Assembly: GCF_008728515.1 (NCBI RefSeq)
Contig: NC_044976.1
Coordinates: forward strand, 210,119,467 to 210,183,466
Origin: Papio anubis
Taxonomy: Eukaryota; Chordata; Mammalia; Primates; Cercopithecidae
Direction: 5' to 3'
Length of the DNA: 64,000 bases
Numbering within the stretch: position 1 is the stretch's first letter; each line of letters begins with the position of its first letter. The translations under genes and the position numbers were made by a program. This document shows positions 1-11,467 of this stretch, piece by piece. The notes under the pieces are model-generated. The model did not search any database and was not told the origin of the DNA. It saw only the letters and a list, made by a program, of their open reading frames with translations.

Positions 1-189
1 ATGATGTATTGGAAAGAGCTTTGCCTTCAGCTTATGACTGACATAGCTTCAAGTTGTGGCTTCACAATAGACATGTTTTGTTTCTGTTTTTTGGGGGAAA
101 CCTGCAATTTGGTTACAAGCATAGATTGCATAGCGGCCAAGTCAGGGCTTTTAAGGTATGGATCATGCAAATAACACATTGCAGCCATC
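1..189. other. unassigned DNA at window start
   Basis: I recognise no gene or repeat here. The L1-like sequence begins gradually after this stretch, so its 3' untranslated region may start earlier than I can see. Confidence 0.4.
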
Positions 190-1190
190 AACTAATTTCT
201 CATAATCCTCCCCCTTCCACTCCCTCACCCTTCTGAGTCTCCATCGTCTATCATTCCACTCTCTATGTGCATGTGTACACATTTTTTTAGCACCCACTTA
301 GAGTGAGAACAGGTGATGTTTGACTTTCTGTACCTGGCTTGTTTCACTTAAGATAATGACCTCCAGTTCCCTCCATGTTGTTGCAAAATACATGATTCCA
401 TTCTTTTTTCTGGCTGGATAGCTTTCCATTGTGTATATATACCACATTTTCTTTATCCATTCATCTGTTGATGGACATTTATGGTAAATATTGCTGTGAT
501 AAACAAGGAAATGCAGATGTCTCCTCCATATACGGAATTCCTTTATGTTGTATGTATGTCCAGCAGTGGGATGTGTGAATCCCTTGGTAGTTCTATTTTG
601 AGTTTTTTGAGGAACCTCCATACTGTTTTACCATAATGGCTGTACTAATTTACATTCCCACTGACGGGGTGTAAGAGTTCCTGTTTCTTCATGTCCTCAT
701 TGGCATTTGTTATTTTTTGTCTTTTTGATAACAGCCATTTTAACTGGGGTGAGATGACATCTTATTGTGGTTTTGATTTGCCTTTCTCTTAGTGCTATTG
801 AGCATTTATTCACATACTTGTTGGTCATTTCTATGTCTTCTTTTAAGAAATGTCTATTCAGGCTGGGCACGGTGGCACTTTGGGAGACCAAGGCCAGTGG
901 ATCACCTGAGGTCTGGAGTTCGAGACCAGCCTGGCCAACATGGTGAAACCCCATCTCTACTAAAAATACAAAAAAATTAACTGGGCGTGGTGGCGGGTGC
1001 CTGTAATCCCAGCTACTTGGGAGGCTGAGGCAGGAGGATCACTTCAACCCTGGGGGCAGAGGTTACAGTGAGCTGATATCATGCCACTGTACTCCAGCCT
1101 GCACAGCAAGAGTGAAACTCTGTCTCAAAAAAAAGAAAAAAAAGAAAAGAAAAAAGAAATGCTTATTCAAATCCTTTGTTCACTTTTTAT
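190..1190 (-). mobile_element. L1 3' end, L1MB-like, split by an Alu
   Basis: The sequence reads as the reverse complement of an L1 ORF2 3' end plus the start of the 3' UTR. Recognisable stretches include the tract around 415-480 (attccattgtgtatata, accacattttctttatcc) and 600-780. Divergence is high, which fits an old L1MB-type copy. ORF2 reading is broken throughout. The Alu at 861-1153 interrupts it and L1 sequence resumes at 1170 (aatcctttgttcac). Confidence 0.8.
861..1153 (+). mobile_element. AluS-like with left-arm deletion
   Basis: A TSD of about 16 bp flanks it (845-860 and 1154-1169, aagaaatg..tattca, two mismatches). About 20 bases are missing after GGTGGC, removing the CTCACGCCTGTAATCCCAG region that carries the A-box side of the Pol III promoter. 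This copy is therefore unlikely to be transcribable. Confidence 0.92.
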
Positions 1191-1194
1191 TTTT

Positions 1195-2165
1195 CTATTG
1201 TTTTTATTTTTATTTCAGTAGTTTTTGGAGGTACAGGTGGTTTTTGATTACATGGGTAAGTTCTTTTAGTGGTGATTTCTGATATTTTAGTGCACCAGTC
1301 ATCCAAGCAGTGTATACTGCACCCCATATATAGTCTTTTATCCCTCACCCCTCTCAGCCTTTCCCCAAAGTCCTCAAAGTTCATTATGTGATTCTTATTC
1401 CTTTGCATCCTCATAGCTTAGCTCCCACTTATAAATGAGAACATGCAATATTTGGTTTTCCATTCCTGAGTTACTTCTCTTAGAATAATGGCCTCCAGCT
1501 CCATCCAACTTGCTGCAAAAGATATTATTTTATTCCTTTTAATGGCTGAGTAGTATTCCATCGTGTATATAAACCACATTTTCTTTATTCATTGGTTAAT
1601 GGGCAACTAGGCTGCTTCCACATCTTTGCAATTGCGAATTGTGCTGCTATAAACATGCATCTGCAAGCGTCGTTTCCATACAATGAGTTCTTTTCCTTTG
1701 GGTAAATACCCAGTAGTGGGATTTTAGATCAAATGGTAGTTCTACTTTTAGTTCTTTAAGGAATCTCCATACTGTTTTCCATAGTGGTTGTACTAACTTA
1801 CATTCCCACCATCAGTGTTCCCTTTTCCTTTTTTTTTTTTTTTTTTTTTTTTTGAGCCAGAGTTTCACTCTTGTTTCCCAGGCTGGAGTGTAGTGGGTGA
1901 TCTTGGCTCACTGCAACCTCCACCTCCCAGGTTCAGGTGATTCTCCTGCCTCAGCCTCCTGAGTAGGATTACAGGCACCTGCCACCACGCCCAGCTAATT
2001 TTTTTGTATTTTTAGTAAAGACAGGGTTTCCCATGTTGGGCAGGCTGGTCTCAAACTCCTGACCTCAGGTGATCTGCCCACCTTGGCCTCCCAAAGTGCT
2101 GGGATTACAGGTGTGAGCCACTGCACCCGGCCTAAGTGTTCCCTTTTCACCACATCCATGTCAAC
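1195..2165 (-). mobile_element. L1 3' end, L1PB/L1MA-like, split by an Alu
   Basis: A second minus-strand L1 begins with an A/T-rich tail and a 3' UTR that reads ggtacaggtggtttttgatt in this orientation. It runs into ORF2 3' sequence up to 1813 and resumes after the Alu (2149-2165, accacatccatgtcaac). It is better preserved than the L1 at 190-1190, and the two lie back to back with the same polarity. Confidence 0.8.
1828..2134 (-). mobile_element. AluS, full length
   Basis: The poly(T) head starts the element, and a perfect 14-bp TSD (agtgttcccttttc) flanks it at 1814-1827 and 2135-2148. The insertion lies in the L1 3' portion and so post-dates it. Confidence 0.95.
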
Positions 2166-2484
2166 TCTATAATAGACAAGTTTTGACCCCTAGAAAATAA
2201 CTTGACTCTTTTCAACCACATTTCCCTTCACCATCTCTCTTAAGGTTGTAGAGAAGACTGTAATAGTAAATTATTAGGAAAACTTCAAAATAGGAAAGTA
2301 AATTATTATCTTCTAACAATCTTCCCAATAATCAGAAACAAACCAATGTATATGGCTTCAGAAGTAACTCAATTATGTGCATGTTCATTTCTCACCTGAA
2401 GATATAGTTATTATCTGCTTAGGTCTTCTTACTCAAATCTTGCCTCTGGCAATATGTTTTAGCCTAATACCTCCATTTTAAAGC
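2166..2484. other. unassigned unique DNA
   Basis: This AT-rich stretch has no open frame of note and no repeat I recognise. Confidence 0.4.
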
Positions 2485-2495
2485 AAATAATTCGA

Positions 2496-2789
2496 GTTTT
2501 TTTTTTTTTTTTTTTTTTAAGATGGAGTCTTGCTTTTGTTCCCCAGGCTGGAGTGAAATGGCCCGATCTCAACTCTCTACAACCTCTGCCTCCTGCGTTC
2601 AAGCAATTCTCCTGCCTCAGCCTCCCAAGTACGTGGGATTACAGGAATGCCCCCACCAGGCCTGGGCAAATTTTTGTATTTTTAGTAGAAATGGGGTTTC
2701 ACCATGTTGGCCAGGCTGACCTCAGGTGATCCACCCGCCTTGGCCTCCCAAACTGCTGGGATTATAGGCGTGAGCCATCATGCCTGGCC
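2496..2789 (-). mobile_element. AluS
   Basis: The TSD aaataatt(c/t)ga lies at 2485-2495 and 2790-2800. The body has scattered mutations, and a short open frame across it (2522-2719) is just antisense Alu. Confidence 0.93.
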
Positions 2790-2800
2790 AAATAATTTGA

Positions 2801-3719
2801 TTATTAGATAAAACAATCATCAACGCCTCTGTTTTCATGTCTAGTGGACTCCATTCTTAGCCCATCAAATCCACATGGAGCAATGGTTTGATCTGCAAAC
2901 AAAAAAGCTGCTTGATTTAAAAAAAAAAAAAACTCTTTGTGATGTGACCATTATTCAAAATAGTCTGCAAATATCAGATGTGTGGTTCAAGCTCTAGTCA
3001 AGTGAAGTGAGTAATTTTCAGTCACTTGTCCAGTGGTTGAACCAGGAGATAGTAAATATTTATAGGTTTATCCTGGGGTGCTGGCTAACAGAGTGCCTGG
3101 ACTGCCTTTTAGAGCAAATAAACAAGGATCTTCTGCAATGTTTAAACTCATCCAGTATTTCTCAGCCAGCTTCTCTCTTTCCTCTTCACAATGATTATAT
3201 ACCACTCATTTCCAACCACATTTTGATTGTCCTGCTGTTAAATTATAACAATTAATTTACAGAGAACAAGAGTTGTTTTCTTTTTCTCTCGACCACATGT
3301 TTAGATTATATGAGCCAATGTGTTTATACCATTTTTTGCTCCTTACTTTGCTTATTTCATCTCAATAGGTCACCACAATGTTTGCTTTTGTTCATTAAGC
3401 TTTTTGAACATCATGCAAAACATTGTAACAGACAAGAATTTAAACAGTAGAATACATAAACTGATCAAGTCATTTCATCTGAGATCAAATATCTAACTTT
3501 CAAGAGACTTGAATTTGAGAGATAATGGATTTTATGAGATTCTGAGAACTCACAAAGAGTTTAACTTCCTGTTTAAATACTTCATTGATTATGTTAATAA
3601 AATCGTGTCTGTTCCAAGGATATTGTAACCAAGTGTCTTGTTTGTTTATTTTATTTTTTTAAAGTTTATGTGTGAGTCTTCAATACTAATCCTACAATTT
3701 TCCAGCTGGGGGTGATCGA
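2801..3719. other. unassigned unique DNA
   Basis: No repeat or gene is recognised. An 82-codon open frame (3007-3255, plus) lies here without splice or homology support and is probably a chance frame. Confidence 0.4.
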
Positions 3720-3830
3720 AGAATTCATCTTTCTAGCCCAAACTTCTTATTTTACAGATAAGGAAACAAAGGGTCTGGGAGGTTGTAAGGGTCATACCCT
3801 GGACTTAGAGACTGTTAGTGACAATGTGGT
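3720..3830 (-). mobile_element. possible MIR remnant
   Basis: The stretch around ttttacagataaggaaacaa followed by a gggaggttgtaaggg segment resembles the minus-strand MIR core (gaggaaactgaggc...). It is too decayed to place exactly. Confidence 0.4.
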
Positions 3831-3990
3831 ATGTTTTTCCAAGATGAGCCTCTTAGCTTTTCTGATAATATTTAAGTCTTTGGCCCCATGAGCACTGGGT
3901 TTATAATTTCAAAATAATTGGGGATGGAGAGGAAATGTTATTAATATATATTTTTAAAAATCCCTAAAGCATGGTGTTTAACCTTCTTTT

Positions 3991-4289
3991 TTTTTTTTTT
4001 TGCAGTGGTGTCTTGCTCTGTCTCCCAGGCTGGCAGGCTGGACTGCAGTGGTGCGATCTCGGCTCACTGCAAGCTCTGCTTCCCAGTTTTACACCATTCT
4101 CCTGTCTCAGCCTCCAGAGTAGCTGGGACTACAGGCGTCCGCCACCACACCCGGCTAATTTTTTGTATTTTTAGTAGAGACAGGGTTTCACCGTGTTAGC
4201 CAGGATGGTCTTGATCTCCTGACTTCGTGATCTGCCCGCCTCGGCCTCCCAAAGTGCTGGGATTACAGGTGTGAGCCACCGTGCCTGGT
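3991..4289 (-). mobile_element. AluS with small tandem duplication
   Basis: A 9-bp TSD (ccttctttt) is seen at 3982-3990 and 4290-4298. In the 3' end of the element the GGCTGG segment is duplicated (caggctggcaggctgg), a slip-type change near 4027-4043. Confidence 0.92.
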
Positions 4290-4298
4290 CCTTCTTTT

Positions 4299-4693
4299 GG
4301 TCATAATTGCTTTGAGAATCTGTTGGAAACTCAAACCCTCTTGATTAAAAAAAAACTCACATACACTCAGAAATTCACAATCAATTTTATAGAATCCATA
4401 GCCTCCTGAACCCTTAATTCTAGATTCATTTATGTGTTAACAAATATTTATCAGAACAATGGTTGCCTAATTCTATTTCTATATTTGAATCAATTTAGAT
4501 CATCAATAACATTTGAAGTAATGTGGTGGTTATTCAATAAATGATATCATTTGTTGAATACATTAAGATGTATGAATACTAGGAAGATGATTATAATTGT
4601 TATAAAGTAAAATAACTGACTTACAATGAGTAAAACTAACACACTGCAAAATATTGTTTTTGATTCCATTACATCACTGTCAAAAATAATGCA
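4299..4693. other. unassigned unique DNA
   Basis: This AT-rich sequence has no recognisable repeat or gene. Confidence 0.4.
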
Positions 4694-4717
4694 GCTCTTC
4701 CTATCAATTTGTTTCTT

Positions 4718-5018
4718 TCTTTTTTTTTTGAGACCGAGTCTCACTCTGTCACCTAGGCTGGAGGGCAGTATCATGATCTTGGCTCCTGCAACCTCTGCCT
4801 CCTGGGTTCAAGCGATTCTCTTGCTTCAGCCTCCCGAGTGGCTGGGATTACAGGTGCATGCCACAAGTCATGACACCCAGTTAAGTTTTTGTATTTTTAG
4901 TAGAGGTGGGATTTCACCATGTTGGCCAGGTTGATCTTGAACTCCTGACCTCAAGTGATCCGCCCGCCTCGGCCTCTCAAAGTGCTGGGATTACAGGCAT
5001 GGGCCACCACACCCAGCC
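4718..5018 (-). mobile_element. AluS inserted in the tail of the next Alu
   Basis: It lies head-to-tail with the Alu at 5024-5328. The caattt..tttctttct segment repeats on both of its sides (about 4705 and 5018), as expected if this copy landed in the tail of the older one. Confidence 0.9.
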
Positions 5019-5023
5019 AATTT

Positions 5024-5328
5024 CTTTTCTTTCTTTTCATTTTTTTTGAGACACAGTCGCACCCTGTTGCCCCAGGCTGGAATGCAGTGGCATTATCTCG
5101 GTTCACTGCCACCTCCTCCTCCTAGGTTCAAGTGATTCTCCTGCCTCAGCCACCACGTAGCTGGAATCACAGCCATGCACCACCATGCCTGGCTAATTTT
5201 TGCATTTTTAGGAAAGACAGGGTTTTATCATGTTGGCCAGGGTGGTCTTGAACTCCTGAGCTCAAGTGATCTGTCCACCTTGGTCTCTCAAAGTGCTAGG
5301 ATTACAGGCATGAGCCACTGCGCCTGGT
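5024..5328 (-). mobile_element. AluS/J, older partner of an Alu pair
   Basis: Its 5' end abuts the outer TSD (ctctttcttatcaatttg, 5330-5347), whose partner (ctcttcctatcaatttg, 4695-4711) lies upstream of the other Alu. That places this copy first in time. Confidence 0.9.
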
Positions 5329-5347
5329 CCTCTTTCTTATCAATTTG

Positions 5348-5720
5348 AATTCACTCATGTAAACAGGTTCTGTCTGACAAAATGGGATGCTTTATAGGTA
5401 ACACAGAATATAGATTCAGGAGATTTCCTAACATGTATCTGAGAAATTTCAATAGCAAATACTGCTGATCAATACTTAGGTACAGGAGTGCAACCGTAGA
5501 TCATAGCAATGTGTCATCTGCTCTTCAGTGGCTAAAACTGAAGCTGTTACCAGGTTGTGAGGAGACTTCTTTTGAGGTGGGGAGACTGGCTTGAATTTTT
5601 CATCATGAGGCTATTTCTATCAAATTTGCATTGATCAAATATTCCTGCTACAAATATCGGCTGTGGTATTGTCAGGGCAGTTATGAGGGAAAATGTTCAC
5701 ACTTAAACATAAGAAGAAAG
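5348..5720. other. unassigned unique DNA
   Basis: No repeat or coding evidence is visible. Confidence 0.4.
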
Positions 5721-6030
5721 GGCTGGACACAGTGGCTCATGCCTGTAGTCCCAGCACTTTGGGAGGCTGAGGCAGGCAGATCACCTGAGGTCAGAAGTTC
5801 AAGACTAGCCTGGCCAACACGGTGAAACCCTATCTCTACCAGAAACACAAGAAATTAGCCGGGCGCCGTGGTGGGTGCCTGTAATCCCAGCCAGCTATCG
5901 CAGTACAGAGCAAACAGACAAGAGGTGGAGGTTGCAGTGGAAGGAGCTCTCTGATTGTGCCGCACTCCAGCCCTGGATGACAGGAACAAGAGCCAATCTC
6001 AAAAACAAACAAACAAAAAAACAACAAAAA
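5721..6030 (+). mobile_element. Alu, right arm scrambled
   Basis: The left arm is normal (ggctggacacagtggctcat). In the right arm a segment near 5890-5925 (ccagctatcgcagtacagag) replaces the usual ACTCGGGAGGCTGAGG region. The tail is a CAAA-rich A-stretch ending near 6030. Confidence 0.88.
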
Positions 6031-6210
6031 AGAGGCCTTAGGTTAAAAGGACCTAAATTAGCAGTCTCTAATCCAGTTGCTCCTGATGGTCATCCCATCA
6101 AGATAACAAATAAGAGGGACAAATTACCATACAAAAAAAATACAATTCTGGATGGAATTGCTACCTGAAAAATCAACTACGTTAAATTAATTGAAAAATG
6201 TCTAATGAAA

Positions 6211-6624
6211 AACATGCGTTTGGGAGGCAGTGGGTGGATGCTTAGGCAGGAGTTTGGGACCAGCCCTGGCCAACACAGCAAAAACCTCTACTAAAAATAC
6301 AAAAATTAGCTGGGCATAGTTTAGCATCTACATGCTTTTAATTTTTGGTTTTTATTTATTTATTTTTTGGAAGGACAGGGTGCAAGCTCTCATCACCCAG
6401 GCTGGAGTCCAGTGGCATCTCAGCTCACTGCAACCTCCTCCTCCCGGGTACAAGCAATTCTCATGACTCAGCCTCCCACAGCCTGTAGTCCCAGCTACTC
6501 CTCAGGAGGCTGAGGCAGCATGCCTGGCCTGACCACAGTGACAATTCTAGACTCAGCCACAGGCTCATATTAAGCCTGTCTCAAAATAAATAAAAATAAA
6601 AACTAAAAAGCATGCAGATGCTAG
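6211..6624 (+). mobile_element. Alu with inverted duplication (foldback)
   Basis: A decayed plus-strand Alu runs 6211-6320. It is followed at 6321-6480 by minus-strand Alu right-arm sequence with its own T-rich head, and then at 6481-6624 by plus-strand right-arm and tail sequence. The non-Alu flank after the tail (aagcatgcagatgcta, 6608-6623) is present as its reverse complement at 6322-6337, so flank and Alu are inverted together. Confidence 0.8.
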
Positions 6625-6689
6625 AGTTATTCCACCAAAACAGACCCATGATTGCCTGCAAGAGTGGGTTGGAGTATTTTATCTCTCTT

Positions 6690-6890
6690 TTTTAAAAACA
6701 ATTAATTAATTTTTTACATTGTAATTATGCATATTTATGAGGTACAACTTGATGTTTTGATCCATATATATTCTGTATAATGATCAAATTAGGGTACTTA
6801 GTATGTTCATCATCTCATGCATTTATCATTCCTTTATGGTGAGAACATTCAAAAGCCTCTCTTCTACCTGTTTGGTAATATGCTGTCTCT
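6690..6890 (-). mobile_element. L1M 3' UTR fragment
   Basis: The sequence (catatttatgaggtacaac, gtaatgatcaaatcaggg-like, catttatcattcctttatgg) matches the reverse complement of a mid-age L1 3' UTR. It ends near 6890 with no ORF2. Confidence 0.65.
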
Positions 6891-8088
6891 TCTCTCTCAT
6901 TCCCTCTCCCTTACACGCAGTGAGACTCTCCAGAGGCCAGGCAGAAAGATATGAGAGGAGACATCAGTGCATTAGGTTGCCTGACAGGGGAAAGCCTCCC
7001 ATGCCAAGAGCAAGAAGTAGATGAAGAGTGTTGATGGATGTACTTGTTGAGAATCATGGTTGTCAAGTACTTATTGTTCTCTCAGGTCACCAGCCAATGT
7101 AATAGAGATCCGCTGTCATTCCAGCTGAATGACAGTTTTCCAGAGCTTGGAGCTGGTTGGCAGATGGTCACGTCAACCCACCTTCCCTCAATAGATAGGA
7201 AAAGTGGATTCCTCAGAATCAGCATGTTGAAACGACGAGGAAGTAATCCAGGCCATCACGACTTTGGAATGGTGAGATCTTTTGTCATTCTCGAGTTAAA
7301 AGGGATAAAATAGGGGGGGACATGTGATAAAATGCTACAGAGTCAGGGACCAGAACTATTAGCATCTGACAGAATTTGATTAAGAGGCGACCTCAGAACA
7401 GGCCTTACTTTAGGCCCAGGAAAAGTTTTCGGAAAACAGCTGAACACTTTGGCAGAATGTTAGAAGATATAACCTGTATGTAACAGAAGCAGAAAGCCAT
7501 ACGGAGAGAGTGATTTAAAATGAGCAGTTGCAGAATAAGATTAAAAAGCTGGGTGAGAGTGCTAAGAGAGACAAGAAACTGAAGGTCCAATATTGGATTG
7601 AAATTTATATTGCAGAGAGAAAGACAGAAATGAGACTCCGGAGAAACAAATCAATGATGCGGAGGACAAGCTTTTCCCTTCCATGAGGCAGAGAAAAATA
7701 AAATGTATGAAAATGATGAAAGAGAAGACATTGTGAGACAAAGTACATGGAGATAGCTGGGAATTTTGAGCAGCCCTGAGGAAAATGCGCCTCTCCACCC
7801 CAAATTATAAGCAGTACTCAAAGATGTATTTGAGGAAATCATCTAACGTGATTGAAATCTGTGTATGTAGACTTTTCAGTCTGACTACGTTTCTAGGAAA
7901 AAAAATACATAAGAGAAACACACTAGACAAATTCAAGCAAATTGTTTGGAAATGAGACAAAGGGGAAAAATGGTAAATACTTAGGCAGAGAGAATAACAT
8001 GTTTACTTTGAAAAGTGCTGTATGTGTATTAGACTGACCTCAAACTTCTCCACGCAATGGAAAGATTTATAAATGTTTAATTAAAACT
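6891..8088. other. unassigned DNA, part purine-rich
   Basis: No repeat is confidently assigned. 7380-7800 is purine-rich on the plus strand and could be an ancient LINE ORF1 remnant, but I cannot confirm it. The exon-like interval 7086-7271 is listed separately. Confidence 0.4.
7086..7271 (+). other. exon-like interval, coding status unknown
   Basis: The interval is preceded by a pyrimidine run ending in AG (attgttctctcag) and followed by GTGAGA. It is 186 nt (62 codons) and stays open in the frame of a longer 91-codon frame (7038-7313). I recognise no domain. Short open intervals with GT/AG borders arise often by chance, so this is only a candidate. Confidence 0.15.
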
Positions 8089-8102
8089 TACTGTGATTTA
8101 GA

Positions 8103-8400
8103 GGCCGGGCGCGGTGGCTCACGCCTGTAATTCCTGCACTTTGGGCGGCCGAGGCAGACACATCACTTGAGGTGAGGAGTTTGAGGGCAGCCTGGCCAAC
8201 GTGGCAAAATCCTGTCTCTACTAAAAATACAAAAATTAGCAGGGAGTGGTAGCGTATGCTTGTAATTCCAGCTACTAGGGAGGCTGAGGCAGGAGAATTG
8301 CTTGAACCCAGGGGGCGGAGGTTGCAGTGAGCCAAGATTGCACCACTGCACTCCAGCCTGGGCGACAGAGTGAGACTCTGTCTCAAAAAAAAAAAAAAAA
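8103..8400 (+). mobile_element. AluS, full length
   Basis: The flanks read actgtgatttaga (8090-8102) and attgtgacttaga (about 8401-8413), a 13-bp TSD with two changes. The 5' end is intact (ggccgggcgcggtggctcac). Confidence 0.94.
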
Positions 8401-8413
8401 ATTGTGACTTAGA

Positions 8414-9076
8414 ATTTTATGACATTCCTTCATTACATTCATTGACTTTTATGTGGGAGGAAACCTGAAATACATTTTCAAATATACTATTAGTGTATTT
8501 GAAGAATGCCTTAAAAAATGATGTCATCAGGCCATGGCTTGAAAGGTTTTGAAGTGAGTATTGAAAACCATGAAGTCTAGATGATTACTGTACATTTCAT
8601 TCCAAAAGGATATATCATACTATTCAAAAGTATATAAGTATATATCATAAGTATATATCAAAACTAAGTATTCTTGAAACATAAACTATTTTGTTAAGAT
8701 AATTTAAAAAATAATCTGCTTTCAGTGCCTTCAAAATTGTTATGAATAGAATTTGTGAACAAGACAAATAAAAGTCTTTGTTACAGAAGACACACACACA
8801 AAGGAAACAGCAGAAAAACACCAAAAATCAGAAAATGTTAAATCACATATTAACATGTTCATGATATGATATTAAGTGTAAACATCAGAGCACAAGTCTA
8901 TATACATGCTATGAACTTAATTTCATATAAAAATTATATACATACATAGATACCTAAATATATACACAGATACTTAGATGGTAAAGTTATAGATTGTTTT
9001 TAGTTTCACTGTATATTTTTATATATCTTTCAATAATTAACAGGTCTTATTTTCATATCCAGAAAATAGAAGAAAA
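8414..9076. other. unassigned AT-rich DNA
   Basis: No gene is seen. The stretch 8930-8975 has a loose tandem of atacatacatagatac-like units. Confidence 0.4.
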
Positions 9077-9078
9077 CC

Positions 9079-9342
9079 TTTTTTTTTTTTTTGAGACAAG
9101 GTCTCACTGTTACCCAAGCTGTAGTGCTAGGCTCAGACAATCCTTCGAAGCCTTCCAAGGAGCTGGGACTCCACACCTACTCCACACGCGTACCACCACA
9201 CCTAACTCATTTTTATATTATTTGCAATGGCAGGTTTTTGCCATGTTGCCCAGGCTGGCCTTGAACTCCTGGGCTCAAGTGATCTGCTCACCTCAGCCTC
9301 CCAAAGTGCTGGGATTATAGGCATGAGCCACAACACCTGGCT
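9079..9342 (-). mobile_element. AluJ-like, decayed
   Basis: The poly(T) head is at 9079-9092. The body has many changes and the older-type ctcctgggctcaagtgatct segment, which suits AluJ. I see no clear TSD. Confidence 0.85.
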
Positions 9343-9588
9343 GAAAAAACAGCTTTTAAGAAAATTGATAAGAATATTAAGGAATTGGCTGAGGTAAAGA
9401 AACTTGATCTCCAGCCCAGTTTCAGCCCCCTTTCAGTCCTCTGAGTTTAAAGATAAAGGCTGTAAAAACTTTGTCTTATATTTGACATTTTGCCTTTTAT
9501 TGCAGTTTGTATTGCACACAGGGTGAGTACATTAGCAGTTTGTTTCTTCTGAGTGCTTAGTAAAAAGCTGTTTTAAAATTCACTTTCA

Positions 9589-9717
9589 GGTTCGGTGCAG
9601 TGGCTCACGCCTATAACCTCAGCACTTTGGAGGTTGAGGCAGGAGGATTGCTTCAGTCCAGGAGTTCAAGACCAAACTGGCCAACATAGGGAGACCCTGT
9701 CTCTTATTAAAAAGTAT
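9589..9717 (+). mobile_element. Alu left monomer, 5' part of an Alu-L1 chimera
   Basis: A J-type left arm starts at ggttcggtgcagtggctcac and stops in the middle A-linker (cttattaaaaag), where L1 ORF2 sequence begins without a gap. The segment directly upstream, aaaattcactttca (9575-9588), recurs after the L1 tail at 12666-12681. This suggests that the Alu and L1 parts were inserted together. Confidence 0.85.
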
Positions 9718-11313
9718 AACCTTCATGAACATCAGTGCAAAAATCCTCAAAAAAGTACTGGCAAACCAAATCCAGCAGCACATTAAAAAGCTTATTCACC
9801 TCGATAAAATAGGCTTAATTGATAAAGTAGGATGCAAGATTAGTTCAACATATGCAAATCAATAAATGTGACTTATCTCATAAGCAGAACTAAAGACAAA
9901 ACCGTGATTATCTCAATAGATGCAGAAAAGGCCTTTGATAAAATTCATCATCCCTTTATGTTAAAAACTTCCAGTATATTAGATATTGAAGGAACATACC
10001 TTAAAATAATAAGAGCCAGATATGACAAACCCACAGCCAATATCATACTGAATGGGCAAAAGCTGGAAGCTTTCCCCTTGAAAACCTGCACAAGACAAGG
10101 ATGCCCTCTCTCACCACTCCTATTTAACATAGTATTAGAAGTTCTGACCAGGGCAATCAGGCAAGAGAAAGAAATAAAGCGTATTCAGATAGGAAGAGAG
10201 GACATCAAACTATCTTTGTTTCAGATGACATGATCCAAAACCCCATCGTCTCAGCCCAAAAGCTTCTTAAGCTGATACACTTAAGCAAAATCTCAGGATA
10301 CAAAATCAATGTGCAAAAATCACTACCATTTCTATATACCAACAACAGCCAAGCAGAGGGTCAAATAATGAATGAACTCCCATTCACAATTGCTGCAAAA
10401 AGAATAAGACACCTTGGAATACAGCTAACAAGGGAAGTGAAGGACCTCTTCAAGGAGAACTACAACTCACTGCTCAAATAAATCAGAGGGGACACAAACA
10501 AATGGAAAAACATTGCCTGCTCATGGATAGGAAGAATCAATATTGTGAAAATGGCCATACTGCCCAAAGCAATTTATAGATTCAATGCTATTCCCATTAA
10601 ACTACCATTGACATTCTTCACAGAATTAGAAAAGCTACTCTGAAATTCATATGGAACCAAAAAAGAGCCCAAATAGCCAAGACAATCCTAAGCAAAAAGA
10701 GCAAAGCTGGAGGCATCACACAACCCAACTTCGAACTATGCTACAAGGGTACACTAACCAAAACAGCATGGTACTGGTACAAGAACAGACACATAGACCA
10801 ATGGAACAGAATGGAGAACCCAGAAATAAGACTGAACACCTACAACTCTCTGATCTTTGACAAACCTGACAAAAATCAGCAATAGGTAAAAGATTCTCTA
10901 TTTAATAAATGGTGCTGGGAGAAATGGCTAGCCATATGCAGAAAATTGAACCTGGATCCTTTCCTTAAACCATATACAAAAATCAACTCAAGATGGATTA
11001 AACCCTTAAATGTAAAACACAAAACTACAAAAAACCCTAGAAGAAAACTTAGGACATAGGCATGGGAAAATATTTCATGATGAAGATGGCAAAATCAATT
11101 ACAACAAAAGCAAAAATTGACAAATGGGATCTAATGAAACTAAAGAGCTTCTGCACAGCAAAAGAAACTATCATCAGAGTAAACAGACAACCTACAGAAT
11201 GGGAGAAAATTTTTACAATTTACCCATTTGACAATGGTCTAATATCCAGGAACTTAAACAAATTTACAAGAAAAAAAAACCCATTAAAAAGTTAGCAAAA
11301 GACATAAACGGAT

Positions 11314-11467
11314 ACTTTTTCCTTCCTTCCTTCCCTTCCTTCCTTTCCTCCTTCCTTCTTTCCTTCCTTCCTTCCTACTTTCCTTCCTTCCTTCCTCCCT
11401 CCCTCCTTTTCTTTTCTTTTTCTCTTCTCTTCTTTTCTTCTCTTTTTTTCTTTTCTTCCTTCCTTCC

